Shown here in pieces: positions 8,451 to 16,535 of a DNA stretch of 64,000 nt. A model generated the notes under the pieces. It did not search any database. It was not told the DNA's origin and saw nothing but the letters and a program-made list of their open reading frames with translations. The position numbers and the translations under genes are program-made. The stretch covers positions 95,546 to 159,545 of the forward strand of contig CAYXBQ010000003.1 in NCBI GenBank assembly GCA_964463375.1, in the 5' to 3' direction. The stretch is from UMGS1696 sp964463375 (lineage in GTDB: Bacteria > Bacillota > Clostridia > Oscillospirales > CAG-272). Position 1 is the first letter of the stretch. The number at the start of each line of letters is the position of its first letter.

Positions 8451-9668
8451 TTACTTCTGGAAATATTCGATCTCGCCGTCCTCAACCAGGAACCCGGCAA
8501 AACCGGACGCCTCCAGACGATCCAAAAAGCCCTTCATCTTCTTCGGCCGACGGAACAGGGAAACGTCGAATTCCCCCCGCAGTGCCTCTGCCTTGGGATA
8601 TACGGAGGCATAATCGGAGTCGTACACATAGGCGATCTTCTTCCGCAGGGCAGCCGAACGCTCCATGTCGGAGAGGATCCCGAAGATGCGTTCAAAGCCA
8701 ATGGAGAACCCACAAGCCGCCACATTTTCGCCCACGAACTTGCCGATCAGGTTGTCATACCGGCCGCCGCCAGCCACAGAACCACGGAACTTGTCGCTCT
8801 TGATCTCGAACACAGTGCCGGTGTAGTAGCCCTGACCACGGACCAGAGAAATATCGAACTCGATGGTGTAGCCGCCGTCGGACAGTGCCGTAGCGTTTTC
8901 GATGATGCTCCGCAGGCCTTCCGTCATGTCTGCACCGACCCGTTCTGCCACAGCGTCAATGGACAGGGGCAGCTCTGCCAGCACAGATGCAAAGGCATCG
9001 ATGGCACCCTGGTCGAACTGCTTTTCGGTCAGCTCTGCCAAAACCCCCTCCACGCCGATCTTGTCCAGCTTGTCAAAGCTGATGCACACAGAGGCAAGCT
9101 GCTCCGGTGCAAAGCCGCAGGAGGACAGCAGGGCGTTGAGCACCTTCCGGTCGTTGATCTTCACGGTGAAGGTACCGATGTCCAGCCGCTGCAGGGCCTT
9201 GGCGGTAACGGTGATCAGCTCCATTTCGCAGGCCGGGCTGTTGTCCCCGATGATGTCGATGTCGCACTGGATGAACTCCCGCAGTCTGCCCTTCTGAGGC
9301 TGCTCGGCTCTGTACACTCTGTCCATCTGGATGCACTTGAAGGGCAGCTCCAGCTTGGCACGGTTGGCAGCATAATACCGGGACAGGGGCAGGGTCAGGT
9401 CGTACCGCAGACCCATGTCGGCCAAATTGTCGCCGTTCTCCATGGCCTTGGTCAGCTTTTCGCCCCGCTTCATGATCTTGAAGATCAGATTCAGGTTTTC
9501 GCCGCCGTCGCTCTTGTCTAAGTTTTCAATATCTTCAATAGCGGGAGTCATGATCCGCCGGAAGCCGTTCTCCTTGTAGCAGGAGAGGATGGTCTGCTCC
9601 ATGTGTTCCCGAAGCGCCACCTGCTCCGGCAGATAGTCGTTCGTGCCTTTTACGGATTTAATACGCAT
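8451..9668 (-). CDS. hisS: Histidine--tRNA ligase, divergent short form
   Basis: 405 residues. Class II synthetase core: KSVKGTNDYLPEQ at the N-terminus, RYDLTLPLSRYYA, motif 2 RVYRAEQPQKGRLREFIQ, and the His-specific segment LVRGQGYYTGTVFE with the catalytic Arg kept. The usual HisA motif reads RGLDYY, so the Leu-Asp pair is Gln-Gly here. The C-terminal anticodon domain is reduced (~75 residues). The class resembles a recurrent divergent HisRS clade in Firmicutes rather than HisZ, because Arg and motif 2 are intact. The ATG chosen follows AGAAAGG; longer in-frame starts lie in the leader. It is transcribed from a perfect TTGACA/TATAAT promoter. Confidence 0.82.
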   Translation of the reverse strand: MRIKSVKGTNDYLPEQVALREHMEQTILSCYKENGFRRIMTPAIEDIENLDKSDGGENLNLIFKIMKRGEKLTKAMENGDNLADMGLRYDLTLPLSRYYAANRAKLELPFKCIQMDRVYRAEQPQKGRLREFIQCDIDIIGDNSPACEMELITVTAKALQRLDIGTFTVKINDRKVLNALLSSCGFAPEQLASVCISFDKLDKIGVEGVLAELTEKQFDQGAIDAFASVLAELPLSIDAVAERVGADMTEGLRSIIENATALSDGGYTIEFDISLVRGQGYYTGTVFEIKSDKFRGSVAGGGRYDNLIGKFVGENVAACGFSIGFERIFGILSDMERSAALRKKIAYVYDSDYASVYPKAEALRGEFDVSLFRRPKKMKGFLDRLEASGFAGFLVEDGEIEYFQK

Positions 9669-9751
9669 AATTGATATCCTTTCTCTATATGTCACGGATC
9701 CAAAATACCGCATGAATAACGGTACCTGCCGATACAAACAATATCTACATT

Positions 9752-9780
9752 ATTATACCATGTCATAGGAACACTGTCAA
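9752..9780 (-). promoter_or_regulatory. Promoter of hisS
   Basis: On the minus strand: TTGACA (9775-9780), 17-base spacer ending in TGG, TATAAT (9752-9757). The transcript leader is about 75 bases and contains a short TACCG/CGGTA hairpin, too small for a T-box. Confidence 0.8.
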
Positions 9781-9824
9781 GCACAATTTTTTCCAAAACC
9801 ATCCAGAGAACGAAAGGAGCATTC

Positions 9825-10400
9825 ATGCAGACTTTATACACCCAACTGACCCACTACGTCCCCCAAAACGAGCAGGAGCAAAGGGATCTGCCCCTGCTGC
9901 TGTACCACGTAGCGCATAGCCCCGATATTTTCACCCGCCGAAACGAGGTCGCCCATTTCACCGCCTCTGCCTGGGTGGTGGATCCCGCCCGCACCCACGT
10001 GCTCATGGCGTACCACAAGCTCTATCGTTCCTGGGCATGGCTGGGGGGACACGCCGACGGGGAGACGGATCTGACCGTGACGGCACTGCGGGAAGCCAAG
10101 GAGGAAAGCGGTCTTGCAGAGGTGAAGCTGTTGTCAAGCGAGCCATTGTCCATCGAGATCCTGCCGGTGAGCGGACACGAAAAAAAGGGGATCTACGTCC
10201 CCTCCCACCTGCATTTGAACGTGACCTACCTGCTGGAAGCCGATCCCACCGCTCCGATCCGGAACCAACCGGCGGAAAACAGCAAGGTCGGCTGGATCCC
10301 GGTGGAGCAGATCGAGCGGTATTCCACCGAGACATGGTTTTGCAAACGGATCTATCCCAAGCTAAATAGGCGGGTACAACGGGAATTTGGCAACGGGTAA
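9825..10400 (+). CDS. Nudix hydrolase
   Basis: 191 residues with a Nudix box variant: GGHADGETDL, then ALREAKEESGL (the REUXEEXGU half is intact). The GGHADG form of the first half is a known variant in this superfamily. Nudix proteins hydrolyse nucleoside diphosphates linked to another moiety; the substrate is not predictable here. Strong ribosome site (AAAGGAGC). It is monocistronic, divergent from hisS, with a ~160-base gap to the next gene. Confidence 0.9.
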   Translation: MQTLYTQLTHYVPQNEQEQRDLPLLLYHVAHSPDIFTRRNEVAHFTASAWVVDPARTHVLMAYHKLYRSWAWLGGHADGETDLTVTALREAKEESGLAEVKLLSSEPLSIEILPVSGHEKKGIYVPSHLHLNVTYLLEADPTAPIRNQPAENSKVGWIPVEQIERYSTETWFCKRIYPKLNRRVQREFGNG

Positions 10401-10491
10401 AAGCCATACTGCTGTAGTATTTGTGGTTATACACAATGAGAATTATGGAAAACGCACAAAAACGTGGGAGCATATTTGGCTGGTTGGTCAA

Positions 10492-10532
10492 TTGACAATG
10501 GCGTTGCTGCTGTGCTATACTATACAGTATAG
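10492..10532 (+). promoter_or_regulatory. Promoter with overlapping palindrome upstream of the solute-binding lipoprotein
   Basis: TTGACA (10492-10497), 18-base spacer, TATACT (10516-10521). An inverted repeat CTATAC-TATACA-GTATAG (10515-10532) covers the -10 box and could be a repressor operator; no regulator gene is adjacent. Confidence 0.7.
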
Positions 10533-10563
10533 TTATAGGATCGAATACCATTGAGAGGTTTGT

Positions 10564-12057
10564 ATGAAAAATACCAGGAAACGAATGCTGGCGATTTTGC
10601 TCTGTGCCTTACTGCTCACGTCCGGTATCCTCAGCGGCTGTGCAGGAGAAGCAGAGCCGGCAGGGGATACCACAGCCCAGTCCGATACCACAGCCGGGGA
10701 TGATGCGGCAACCGAGGAGACCGAATTGACCGACGGACTGGAAGACGTGGATATGGACGGCTTTGAGATGCGGTTCCTCCATGCCCAGGCCGATCAGATC
10801 AACTGGGTCGAGGTGACGCTGGATGCCGGTGCCGATAGCGGCGATATTTTGAACCAGGCGATATTTCTCCGCAACGAGTACATACGGGATCGGTTCAACT
10901 GCGAGCTCACCTTTGCGGAAATGCCCCATGTGGACATCGATAGCAAATACTACAAGCAGTATGTCATGAGCGGCGACGATGCCCACGACATTATCATGCT
11001 CAACAATACCCATGTGCTCAACCATGTCACCGATGTGGCCGACCTGAACCACCTTCCCCATGTCCGCTTTGACGAGGAATGGTGGAATCCCCAGGGCAGC
11101 TCTCTGTTCTATATGGATGGCAAACGCCTTGCCGTAGCCGGGAACTATTCGTTGGCGTCCGTTTCTACTGCCAACTGTCTGCTGTTCAACAAGGGGATCT
11201 ATACGGATCTGGGCATTGCCGAAAGCCTGTACGATGTGGTGCGGGAAGGCAAGTGGACCATCGATAAGTACTTCAGCGTGGCGGCACAGGCGCAAAACGA
11301 CCTGAACGGCGATGGCACCATGGATGCCAAGGACCGCTACGGCACCACCGGTACGGTCAAATCGCTGCACAATATGTTCATCGTAGGGGCAGGACTGAGC
11401 TGGGTGGGACAGGACAAGGATGGTTTCCCGGTGTTCGAGCCCTCCACGGATGAAAAATTCGTTTCGTATGTGGAAAAGATCGTGAATACCGAGATCGCAG
11501 ACCCCACCATTTACTATATGCCCACCAACGGTATCCACTCCGAGGAGTACCCGATCCGCTTTGAAGAGGGACAGGCACTGTTCTTCACCTGCTGGCCGAA
11601 AAACTTCTTCAAGATCCGGGAGATGGAGTACGAATTTGGCGTAGTACCGGCACCGAAATATGACGAAGCGCAAAGCAAATATTATGCCAATATGGCAAAC
11701 GGCGAATTCACCACGCTGCCGCGCACCTACCGAGAAGATCGGCTGGAGAACATGGGGATCCTCTTAGAGGCCATGAGCTTCTACACCCAGCAGAACGTGA
11801 TCCCGGTGTATACCGATAAGGTGCTGGATCTGAAGGTGACACGAGACTACGAATCGGCAGAAATGCTGGATCTGGTGTTCGCCGGTGTGACCTACGACTT
11901 TGGCGTAAACGGCTGGGCTACGGATGTCAGCGATAAGCTGATCGAAAAGATCTTCTACGCAAAGTCCACGGCGATCGTATCGGAGCTGGTCGCCATCGAG
12001 CCTGTGATCCAGTCGAACATCGAAAAGCTGCGGGTAAGCGTCAAGGAAGTGCCGTAA
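10564..12057 (+). CDS. Extracellular solute-binding lipoprotein of an ABC importer (sugar type)
   Basis: 497 residues with a lipoprotein signal: basic start, hydrophobic core and lipobox LSGC with Cys26 as the lipidated residue, then an acidic Thr/Ala-rich linker. The mature part has the size and pattern of family 1 extracellular binding proteins (for example GLSWVGQDKDGFPVF and EGQALFFTC near the cleft). It should sit on the outer face of the membrane and deliver a sugar or oligosaccharide. No permease or ATPase gene is adjacent: it is an orphan with its own promoter and terminator, so it must share a permease encoded elsewhere. The carbohydrate enzymes downstream suggest a glycan ligand. 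Confidence 0.88.
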   Translation: MKNTRKRMLAILLCALLLTSGILSGCAGEAEPAGDTTAQSDTTAGDDAATEETELTDGLEDVDMDGFEMRFLHAQADQINWVEVTLDAGADSGDILNQAIFLRNEYIRDRFNCELTFAEMPHVDIDSKYYKQYVMSGDDAHDIIMLNNTHVLNHVTDVADLNHLPHVRFDEEWWNPQGSSLFYMDGKRLAVAGNYSLASVSTANCLLFNKGIYTDLGIAESLYDVVREGKWTIDKYFSVAAQAQNDLNGDGTMDAKDRYGTTGTVKSLHNMFIVGAGLSWVGQDKDGFPVFEPSTDEKFVSYVEKIVNTEIADPTIYYMPTNGIHSEEYPIRFEEGQALFFTCWPKNFFKIREMEYEFGVVPAPKYDEAQSKYYANMANGEFTTLPRTYREDRLENMGILLEAMSFYTQQNVIPVYTDKVLDLKVTRDYESAEMLDLVFAGVTYDFGVNGWATDVSDKLIEKIFYAKSTAIVSELVAIEPVIQSNIEKLRVSVKEVP

Positions 12058-12082
12058 AGCGTTTCCCATAAATCAACAAACA

Positions 12083-12121
12083 AAACCAATTCGGTGCAGC
12101 AATGCCTGGATTGGTTTTTTT
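12083..12121 (+). terminator. Terminator after the solute-binding lipoprotein gene
   Basis: AAACCAAT / ATTGGTTT stem followed by a T run. Confidence 0.75.
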
Positions 12122-12126
12122 ATGGC

Positions 12127-12166
12127 AAAAAAGCTCCCCACAGCACAGAAGACTGTACCATGGGGA
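12127..12166 (-). terminator. Terminator of the leftward glycan operon
   Basis: Read leftward: TCCCCA ... TGGGGA stem, strengthened by CAGCACAG/CTGT pairing, followed by GCTTTTTTG. Confidence 0.75.
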
Positions 12167-12179
12167 ACGAATGTATCGG

Positions 12180-13628
12180 TTATTCCACAACGAACGTGGT
12201 CTCCGGCATCAGAGAAGGCAGCGCACAAAGCTGGATCTTCCGATCGAGATTTCGTACCGTCACCGAGACCGGCGGGAGGGGCTTGTAGATCCGCTCTGCC
12301 TCCGGAATGGAGCTGTCACCGCTGTAGTCGTTGAATACGACAAACGGCCGATCACTGGGCGCATTTTCCACGATCTGTAGTCCATCGATGGTCACATATT
12401 GGGGCAGATAGCAGGTGTAGCCAAAGTCGTGGTTCCCCGGATTGTGGGCCTCGAAAACGCTCCGATTCTGCCCCAGCGGGTGCCAGATGCAGTTTCGTAG
12501 GATCATCTCCCCGTTCCAGGTGCAGCCGTAGTCCACCCGCAGGTTCACCAGCGCATAGCCGTAGGCCTCTGTATCCTCGATCAGGAACGTGCCGTAGCCG
12601 ATGGCGTTGAGACACTGCCAGCCCAGCACACACCGGCGCAGGGTACAGTTGGTCACACCCATGTGGGCATCGAACCGGGAGAAGTTGCAGTCCTCCAGCA
12701 CCAGATCCCGACAGAAGTTGGTGCCGATCAGCCCCCAGTAGTGTCTGTCCATAATGTCCGTGGTCTGGGTGCAGCGAGCCAGCGTCACCGAAGAGGCGTT
12801 GGACAAATTGATGTCGTAGGAGCCCATGTCCACCGGCTTTCCGGCAGCACCGATGGTGTTGTAGATGTAGTGCCCGGTGAACACACAGTCGTGGACATAT
12901 ACCTCAGCACAGCACTGCACCGACAGAAATCCCACATAGGGCGCACCATGGTCGATCTCCCCGGTCACCAAATGGGTCAGGCCGGAGATCTCCACCCGGC
13001 TGCGCTTGACCTGCAAATTCCGGGAGTAGTAGTTGTACTTCGACTCGGCATGGTTGGCGATGGTGGTGAAGGTACCGCCCGTGATGGTCAGCACCTCGGT
13101 ATCCAGCGGCATCGCATACACGTTTGTCACCTGGTCAAAATCGAAGGCAACCGGAGAGGGCAGTGTCCCATCGGCACGCAGGATGAAGTTGTCCGTTCGT
13201 GCTGTGCCGTTGTCCTGGTTCAGCCCCCAGCGGATGTAGTCCCGATGGTTGGCATTGCGCACCAGCACATACAGGTCTTCGCCGGTGGGGTTGGCAAGGG
13301 TGGTCTGTCCCTGCCGCAGCGATTCGATGGACAGCTCGAGCTCCTCCCGCTTGCTGCTTACCTGGAAGATGGCCTTGTTTCGACCCTCGAAATCCTGTCC
13401 CTCTATGATCCCGCTGTCATCGATGATGAACCGGGCACCGGTCCAGTCGGTATTGGTCTGGATCTGCGCCGTGCAGCCGTGACCACAGATGTAGTAGGTG
13501 GCACCTTCCTTAGCTTTCACCGGCAAAGACCGGGCGTTCGCTTCGGCGTGTGCCTGGACGATGGCGGACATATCGTCCGTTTTGCCATCGCCTACAGCAC
13601 CGTACATTTCATATGTGATATATTCCAT
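12180..13628 (-). CDS. Right-handed beta-helix protein (pectate lyase superfamily type)
   Basis: 482 residues. The N-terminus YEMYGAVGDGKTDDMSAIVQAH is the typical entry motif of pectate-lyase-3/GH28-like beta-helix proteins, followed by many beta-helix turns with short repeats (for example DCVFTGHYIYNTIG, LVLEDCNFSRFD, TLRRCVLG). It could cut or bind pectin-type polysaccharide, but no catalytic set is certain. There is no signal peptide, so it acts inside the cell or leaves by another route. It is the last gene of a three-gene leftward operon (37 bases after the fucosidase) with a terminator behind it. Confidence 0.78.
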   Translation of the reverse strand: MEYITYEMYGAVGDGKTDDMSAIVQAHAEANARSLPVKAKEGATYYICGHGCTAQIQTNTDWTGARFIIDDSGIIEGQDFEGRNKAIFQVSSKREELELSIESLRQGQTTLANPTGEDLYVLVRNANHRDYIRWGLNQDNGTARTDNFILRADGTLPSPVAFDFDQVTNVYAMPLDTEVLTITGGTFTTIANHAESKYNYYSRNLQVKRSRVEISGLTHLVTGEIDHGAPYVGFLSVQCCAEVYVHDCVFTGHYIYNTIGAAGKPVDMGSYDINLSNASSVTLARCTQTTDIMDRHYWGLIGTNFCRDLVLEDCNFSRFDAHMGVTNCTLRRCVLGWQCLNAIGYGTFLIEDTEAYGYALVNLRVDYGCTWNGEMILRNCIWHPLGQNRSVFEAHNPGNHDFGYTCYLPQYVTIDGLQIVENAPSDRPFVVFNDYSGDSSIPEAERIYKPLPPVSVTVRNLDRKIQLCALPSLMPETTFVVE

Positions 13629-13665
13629 AAAACGATACCTCGTTATAGGAGAGATAAATTTTGGC

Positions 13666-15090
13666 TCAATACAGCCCTACGAAGGACAGCACCGGGCACA
13701 CACGGGAGTCGGTGATCCGGATCCGTACCGTGTCGGTGGTCACAGGCGCAAAGCGTTCGATCTTCTGGTAGCCAATGGTGGTGCCGTGTGCGATCTCCCG
13801 ATAGGAGCCGTCGGCTTCCTTCACATCGATGGCGTAGGCTTCCACCCGCTGGCTCATGGGGATGTGTTCCTTGATCACCACATGGCTGATGGCCTGAGGC
13901 GCATCCAGACGAATGGTCAGCTCCACAGCGTTGTCCCCGTCGAAGGGCTTGTAGTAGCGGTCGTAGCTGTTTTCCAGCAGGGCATCGGTCAGATGATAGC
14001 CGTCGTCCTTGTCTGCCGTGATGGTGGCGTTTTCGGCCAGGTTGTGGGCAAAGGTCTTGCGGATGTATTCGCCCATTTCCCGCAGCCGCTGTACGTCCAC
14101 GTCGCAGAACAGACCACGTCTATCCGGCGGGATGTTGAGCAGCAGCTTGGAGTTGCCGCCAACGGTACGGTACCAGATGTCCAGCAGGGTCTCGGTGGAA
14201 CGAACCTTGTCGTCCTCGGTGGCGTGGTAGAACCAACCCGGACGGATGGAGGTATCGGTCTCGGCGGGCTTCCATTGCAGGGACAGCGCACCCTCCAGGA
14301 ATTCCCGGCTGCCTAAGTCGCGCTGCATTTCGTTGATGGTCTTTTCCCGGAAGGAAGTGTCGTCGCTCTGCTGGCTGTCCTTGGCAACATCCTCGGGAGA
14401 AGCAAAGGCGGTGGGCAGTACAGACCATTCGCTGGGTCTGGTGTCCCCGGCTTCGTTGCCGCACCAACGCACGTCCGGTCCGCAAACCGCAATGCAGGCA
14501 TCGGGCTGCAGCTGCCGGATCAGGGCATAGTACCGATCCCAGTCGTATACCTGCTTCTTTCCGTTGGGGCCTTCGCCGCAGGCACCGTCAAACCATACGG
14601 TGAAGATGTCTCCGTAGTTGGTCAGCAGCTCGGTCAGCTGGTTGCAGAAATAGTCGTTGTATGCTTCGGTCCCGTAGAGCTTGCAGTTTCTGTCCCAGGG
14701 AGAGAGGTACACACCAAACTTGATCCCGCCACGGTGGCAAGCATCGGAAACCTCCTTGACCACGTCACCCTTGCCGCCCCGGAACGGACTGTTCTTCACA
14801 CAGTGCTCCGTGTAGGCAGAGGGCCACAGGCAGAAGCCATCGTGGTGCTTACAGGTCAGGATCAGCCCGCCAATACCGGCAGACTTCAGCGCATCCACCC
14901 ACTGCTCCGCATTCAGCTCGGTGGGATTGAAAATGGATTCCGGTTCGGTACCGTCGCCCCATTCCTTATCGGTAAAGGTGTTCACCGTAAAGTGTGCAAA
15001 GGCGTAGAACTCCATCTGCTCCACGATCATCTGCCGGGGAGAGGGATGGCACTTCACCAGTGTCTTGTCATATTCGAAATTCGGATACAT
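13666..15090 (-). CDS. Alpha-L-fucosidase, glycoside hydrolase family 29
   Basis: 474 residues. The GH29 barrel is recognised by FAHFTVNTFTDKEWGDG, the KHHDGFCLWPS motif and the nucleophile region FTVWFDGACGEG with its Asp. The C-terminal ~100 residues (DGDNAVELTIRLDAP to the end) form a discoidin-like beta-sandwich. It would remove alpha-linked L-fucose from glycans. No signal peptide, so imported oligosaccharides are the likely substrate. It is the middle gene of the M28 peptidase-fucosidase-beta-helix operon. Confidence 0.9.
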   Translation of the reverse strand: MYPNFEYDKTLVKCHPSPRQMIVEQMEFYAFAHFTVNTFTDKEWGDGTEPESIFNPTELNAEQWVDALKSAGIGGLILTCKHHDGFCLWPSAYTEHCVKNSPFRGGKGDVVKEVSDACHRGGIKFGVYLSPWDRNCKLYGTEAYNDYFCNQLTELLTNYGDIFTVWFDGACGEGPNGKKQVYDWDRYYALIRQLQPDACIAVCGPDVRWCGNEAGDTRPSEWSVLPTAFASPEDVAKDSQQSDDTSFREKTINEMQRDLGSREFLEGALSLQWKPAETDTSIRPGWFYHATEDDKVRSTETLLDIWYRTVGGNSKLLLNIPPDRRGLFCDVDVQRLREMGEYIRKTFAHNLAENATITADKDDGYHLTDALLENSYDRYYKPFDGDNAVELTIRLDAPQAISHVVIKEHIPMSQRVEAYAIDVKEADGSYREIAHGTTIGYQKIERFAPVTTDTVRIRITDSRVCPVLSFVGLY

Positions 15091-15126
15091 AGTTTTCCTC
15101 CAAAAGTAATGTTGATGCGAAACAGA

Positions 15127-16344
15127 TCACCGCTTCCGCAGCAGGTATCTGTCCAGTTTTTCCTTCATGTTGTCGGGCATCTCCCGCTTCACCGGGCAGG
15201 TCACCGCATTGGCCATCCGATCTGCAAAGGCACAGATGAACTGGGTATCGGCCAGCACGTGGGCAGACTTCATGACAGCCATGGTGTCGTAGGAATTGTG
15301 GATGGTGGCGGTATTGGTGGGCGCACTGCGGGCAAAGGACACAGCCGGGATTCCCTTATCGGCAAAGGGCGTAGAGTCGCTGGAGTAAATGTCCTGGTAG
15401 GTGTAGGACGTGAAGCCCTTTTCCAGTGCCAGATATGCGATGTAGTGAACCAGCTCTACCTCAGAGGTACAGCAGGCAATGAACTTGCCCATGATGGAGC
15501 CGATCATATCGATGTTGATGTTCAGCGCGATCTTAGGCAGCTCCCCTTCATGGGCAGCCACATAGGCCTTGGAGCCCAGCAGCCCTCTCTCCTCACTGCC
15601 GCAGAACACGAACCGCAGGCCGTACCGGTGGGGGTGATCCCGGAAATAGTCCATGATCCCCAAAAGCCCAATGCAGCCGGACATATTGTCGTAGGCACCC
15701 TGAGACAGGGAAGTGGAGTCGTAGTGTGCGGTGAACACGATGGTGTCGGCGATCTCACCGGGCATCTCTGCCACCACGTTCCGGGACTGGCCCATGTATT
15801 CATCCTGCCGCAGGGTGATCTTCACATGGGATACCCCTTTCTCCACCAGCGCAATGGCGGACTTGGCATTGATGTTCACGCCGGGGATCTTCTTTCCATC
15901 GGTGATATAGGAGCGCAGCTCTCTCTGGTCGATGTCGTAGTCGGCATAGTTGGCGTTGCCATCATAGGTGATGAAGCCTACCACGCCAGCCTCCACCAGA
16001 TCCTTGTACATCCACGCACCCAGGTATCCGTCGATCAGCACGATCTTGTCCTTGCACAGGGAAAGGTTGTACTTGTCCGCATGGGGCAGGTAGAACAGCT
16101 CGCCCTCTACCACCCGGCTGCCGGCACACAGGTATCCCTTGCAGGGGATCAGCTCACCGTCGGCTTCTAAGGTAGCGGTGTGGATGGTGGCCATATCCAC
16201 CGGGAAGGATTCCAGCTTAGCCTCCACCCCTCTGTCCGCACAGCACTGCCGTAGATATTCTGCACAGGTCAGCTCCTCTGCACTGCCGCCGGTACGCACA
16301 TAGGCGGTGTCGGTAAAGATTTTTTGAATTTGTTCGATAGTCAT
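15127..16344 (-). CDS. M28-family zinc peptidase
   Basis: 405 residues with the M28 signature: zinc ligands in FTAHYDSTSLSQGAYDNMSG (His and Asp), the catalytic Glu in FCGSEERGLLGSKAY, Asp in NIDMIGS, and a protease-associated type insert between residues ~80 and 190. It would act as an aminopeptidase or carboxypeptidase. No signal peptide. It is first in the operon with fucosidase and beta-helix protein, which suggests joint processing of glycopeptides; that link is inference. The ATG follows GAAAGGAA. Confidence 0.88.
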   Translation of the reverse strand: MTIEQIQKIFTDTAYVRTGGSAEELTCAEYLRQCCADRGVEAKLESFPVDMATIHTATLEADGELIPCKGYLCAGSRVVEGELFYLPHADKYNLSLCKDKIVLIDGYLGAWMYKDLVEAGVVGFITYDGNANYADYDIDQRELRSYITDGKKIPGVNINAKSAIALVEKGVSHVKITLRQDEYMGQSRNVVAEMPGEIADTIVFTAHYDSTSLSQGAYDNMSGCIGLLGIMDYFRDHPHRYGLRFVFCGSEERGLLGSKAYVAAHEGELPKIALNINIDMIGSIMGKFIACCTSEVELVHYIAYLALEKGFTSYTYQDIYSSDSTPFADKGIPAVSFARSAPTNTATIHNSYDTMAVMKSAHVLADTQFICAFADRMANAVTCPVKREMPDNMKEKLDRYLLRKR

Positions 16345-16382
16345 GAAACGATTCCTTTCTGTCGAGTTCTATCGTTACTATT

Positions 16383-16411
16383 ATTATACCGGAAAATCCA
16401 CCACATTACAA
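16383..16411 (-). promoter_or_regulatory. Promoter of the leftward M28-GH29-beta-helix operon
   Basis: On the minus strand: TTGTAA (16406-16411), 17-base spacer, TATAAT (16383-16388). Confidence 0.72.
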
Positions 16412-16471
16412 CAGCTTTTTGTAAATATACAGCGATGGATTTTTACCATAGCAGAAAAAACGCCATCCCTC

Positions 16472-16500
16472 TTGCATCTGCCGGGTAGGTGTGGTACAAT
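16472..16500 (+). promoter_or_regulatory. Promoter of the GH28-like gene
   Basis: TTGCAT (16472-16477), 17-base spacer ending in TGG, TACAAT (16495-16500). It excludes the upstream GTG at 16491 as a start codon because that lies within the promoter. Confidence 0.72.
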
Positions 16501-16535
16501 ACAGAGTGAAATTCTACCAAAGCTGTGAGGTCATC

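Noticed and set aside
9669..9751. T-box riboswitch in the hisS leader
   Set aside because: Leader of ~75 bases is too short and lacks the T-box sequence.
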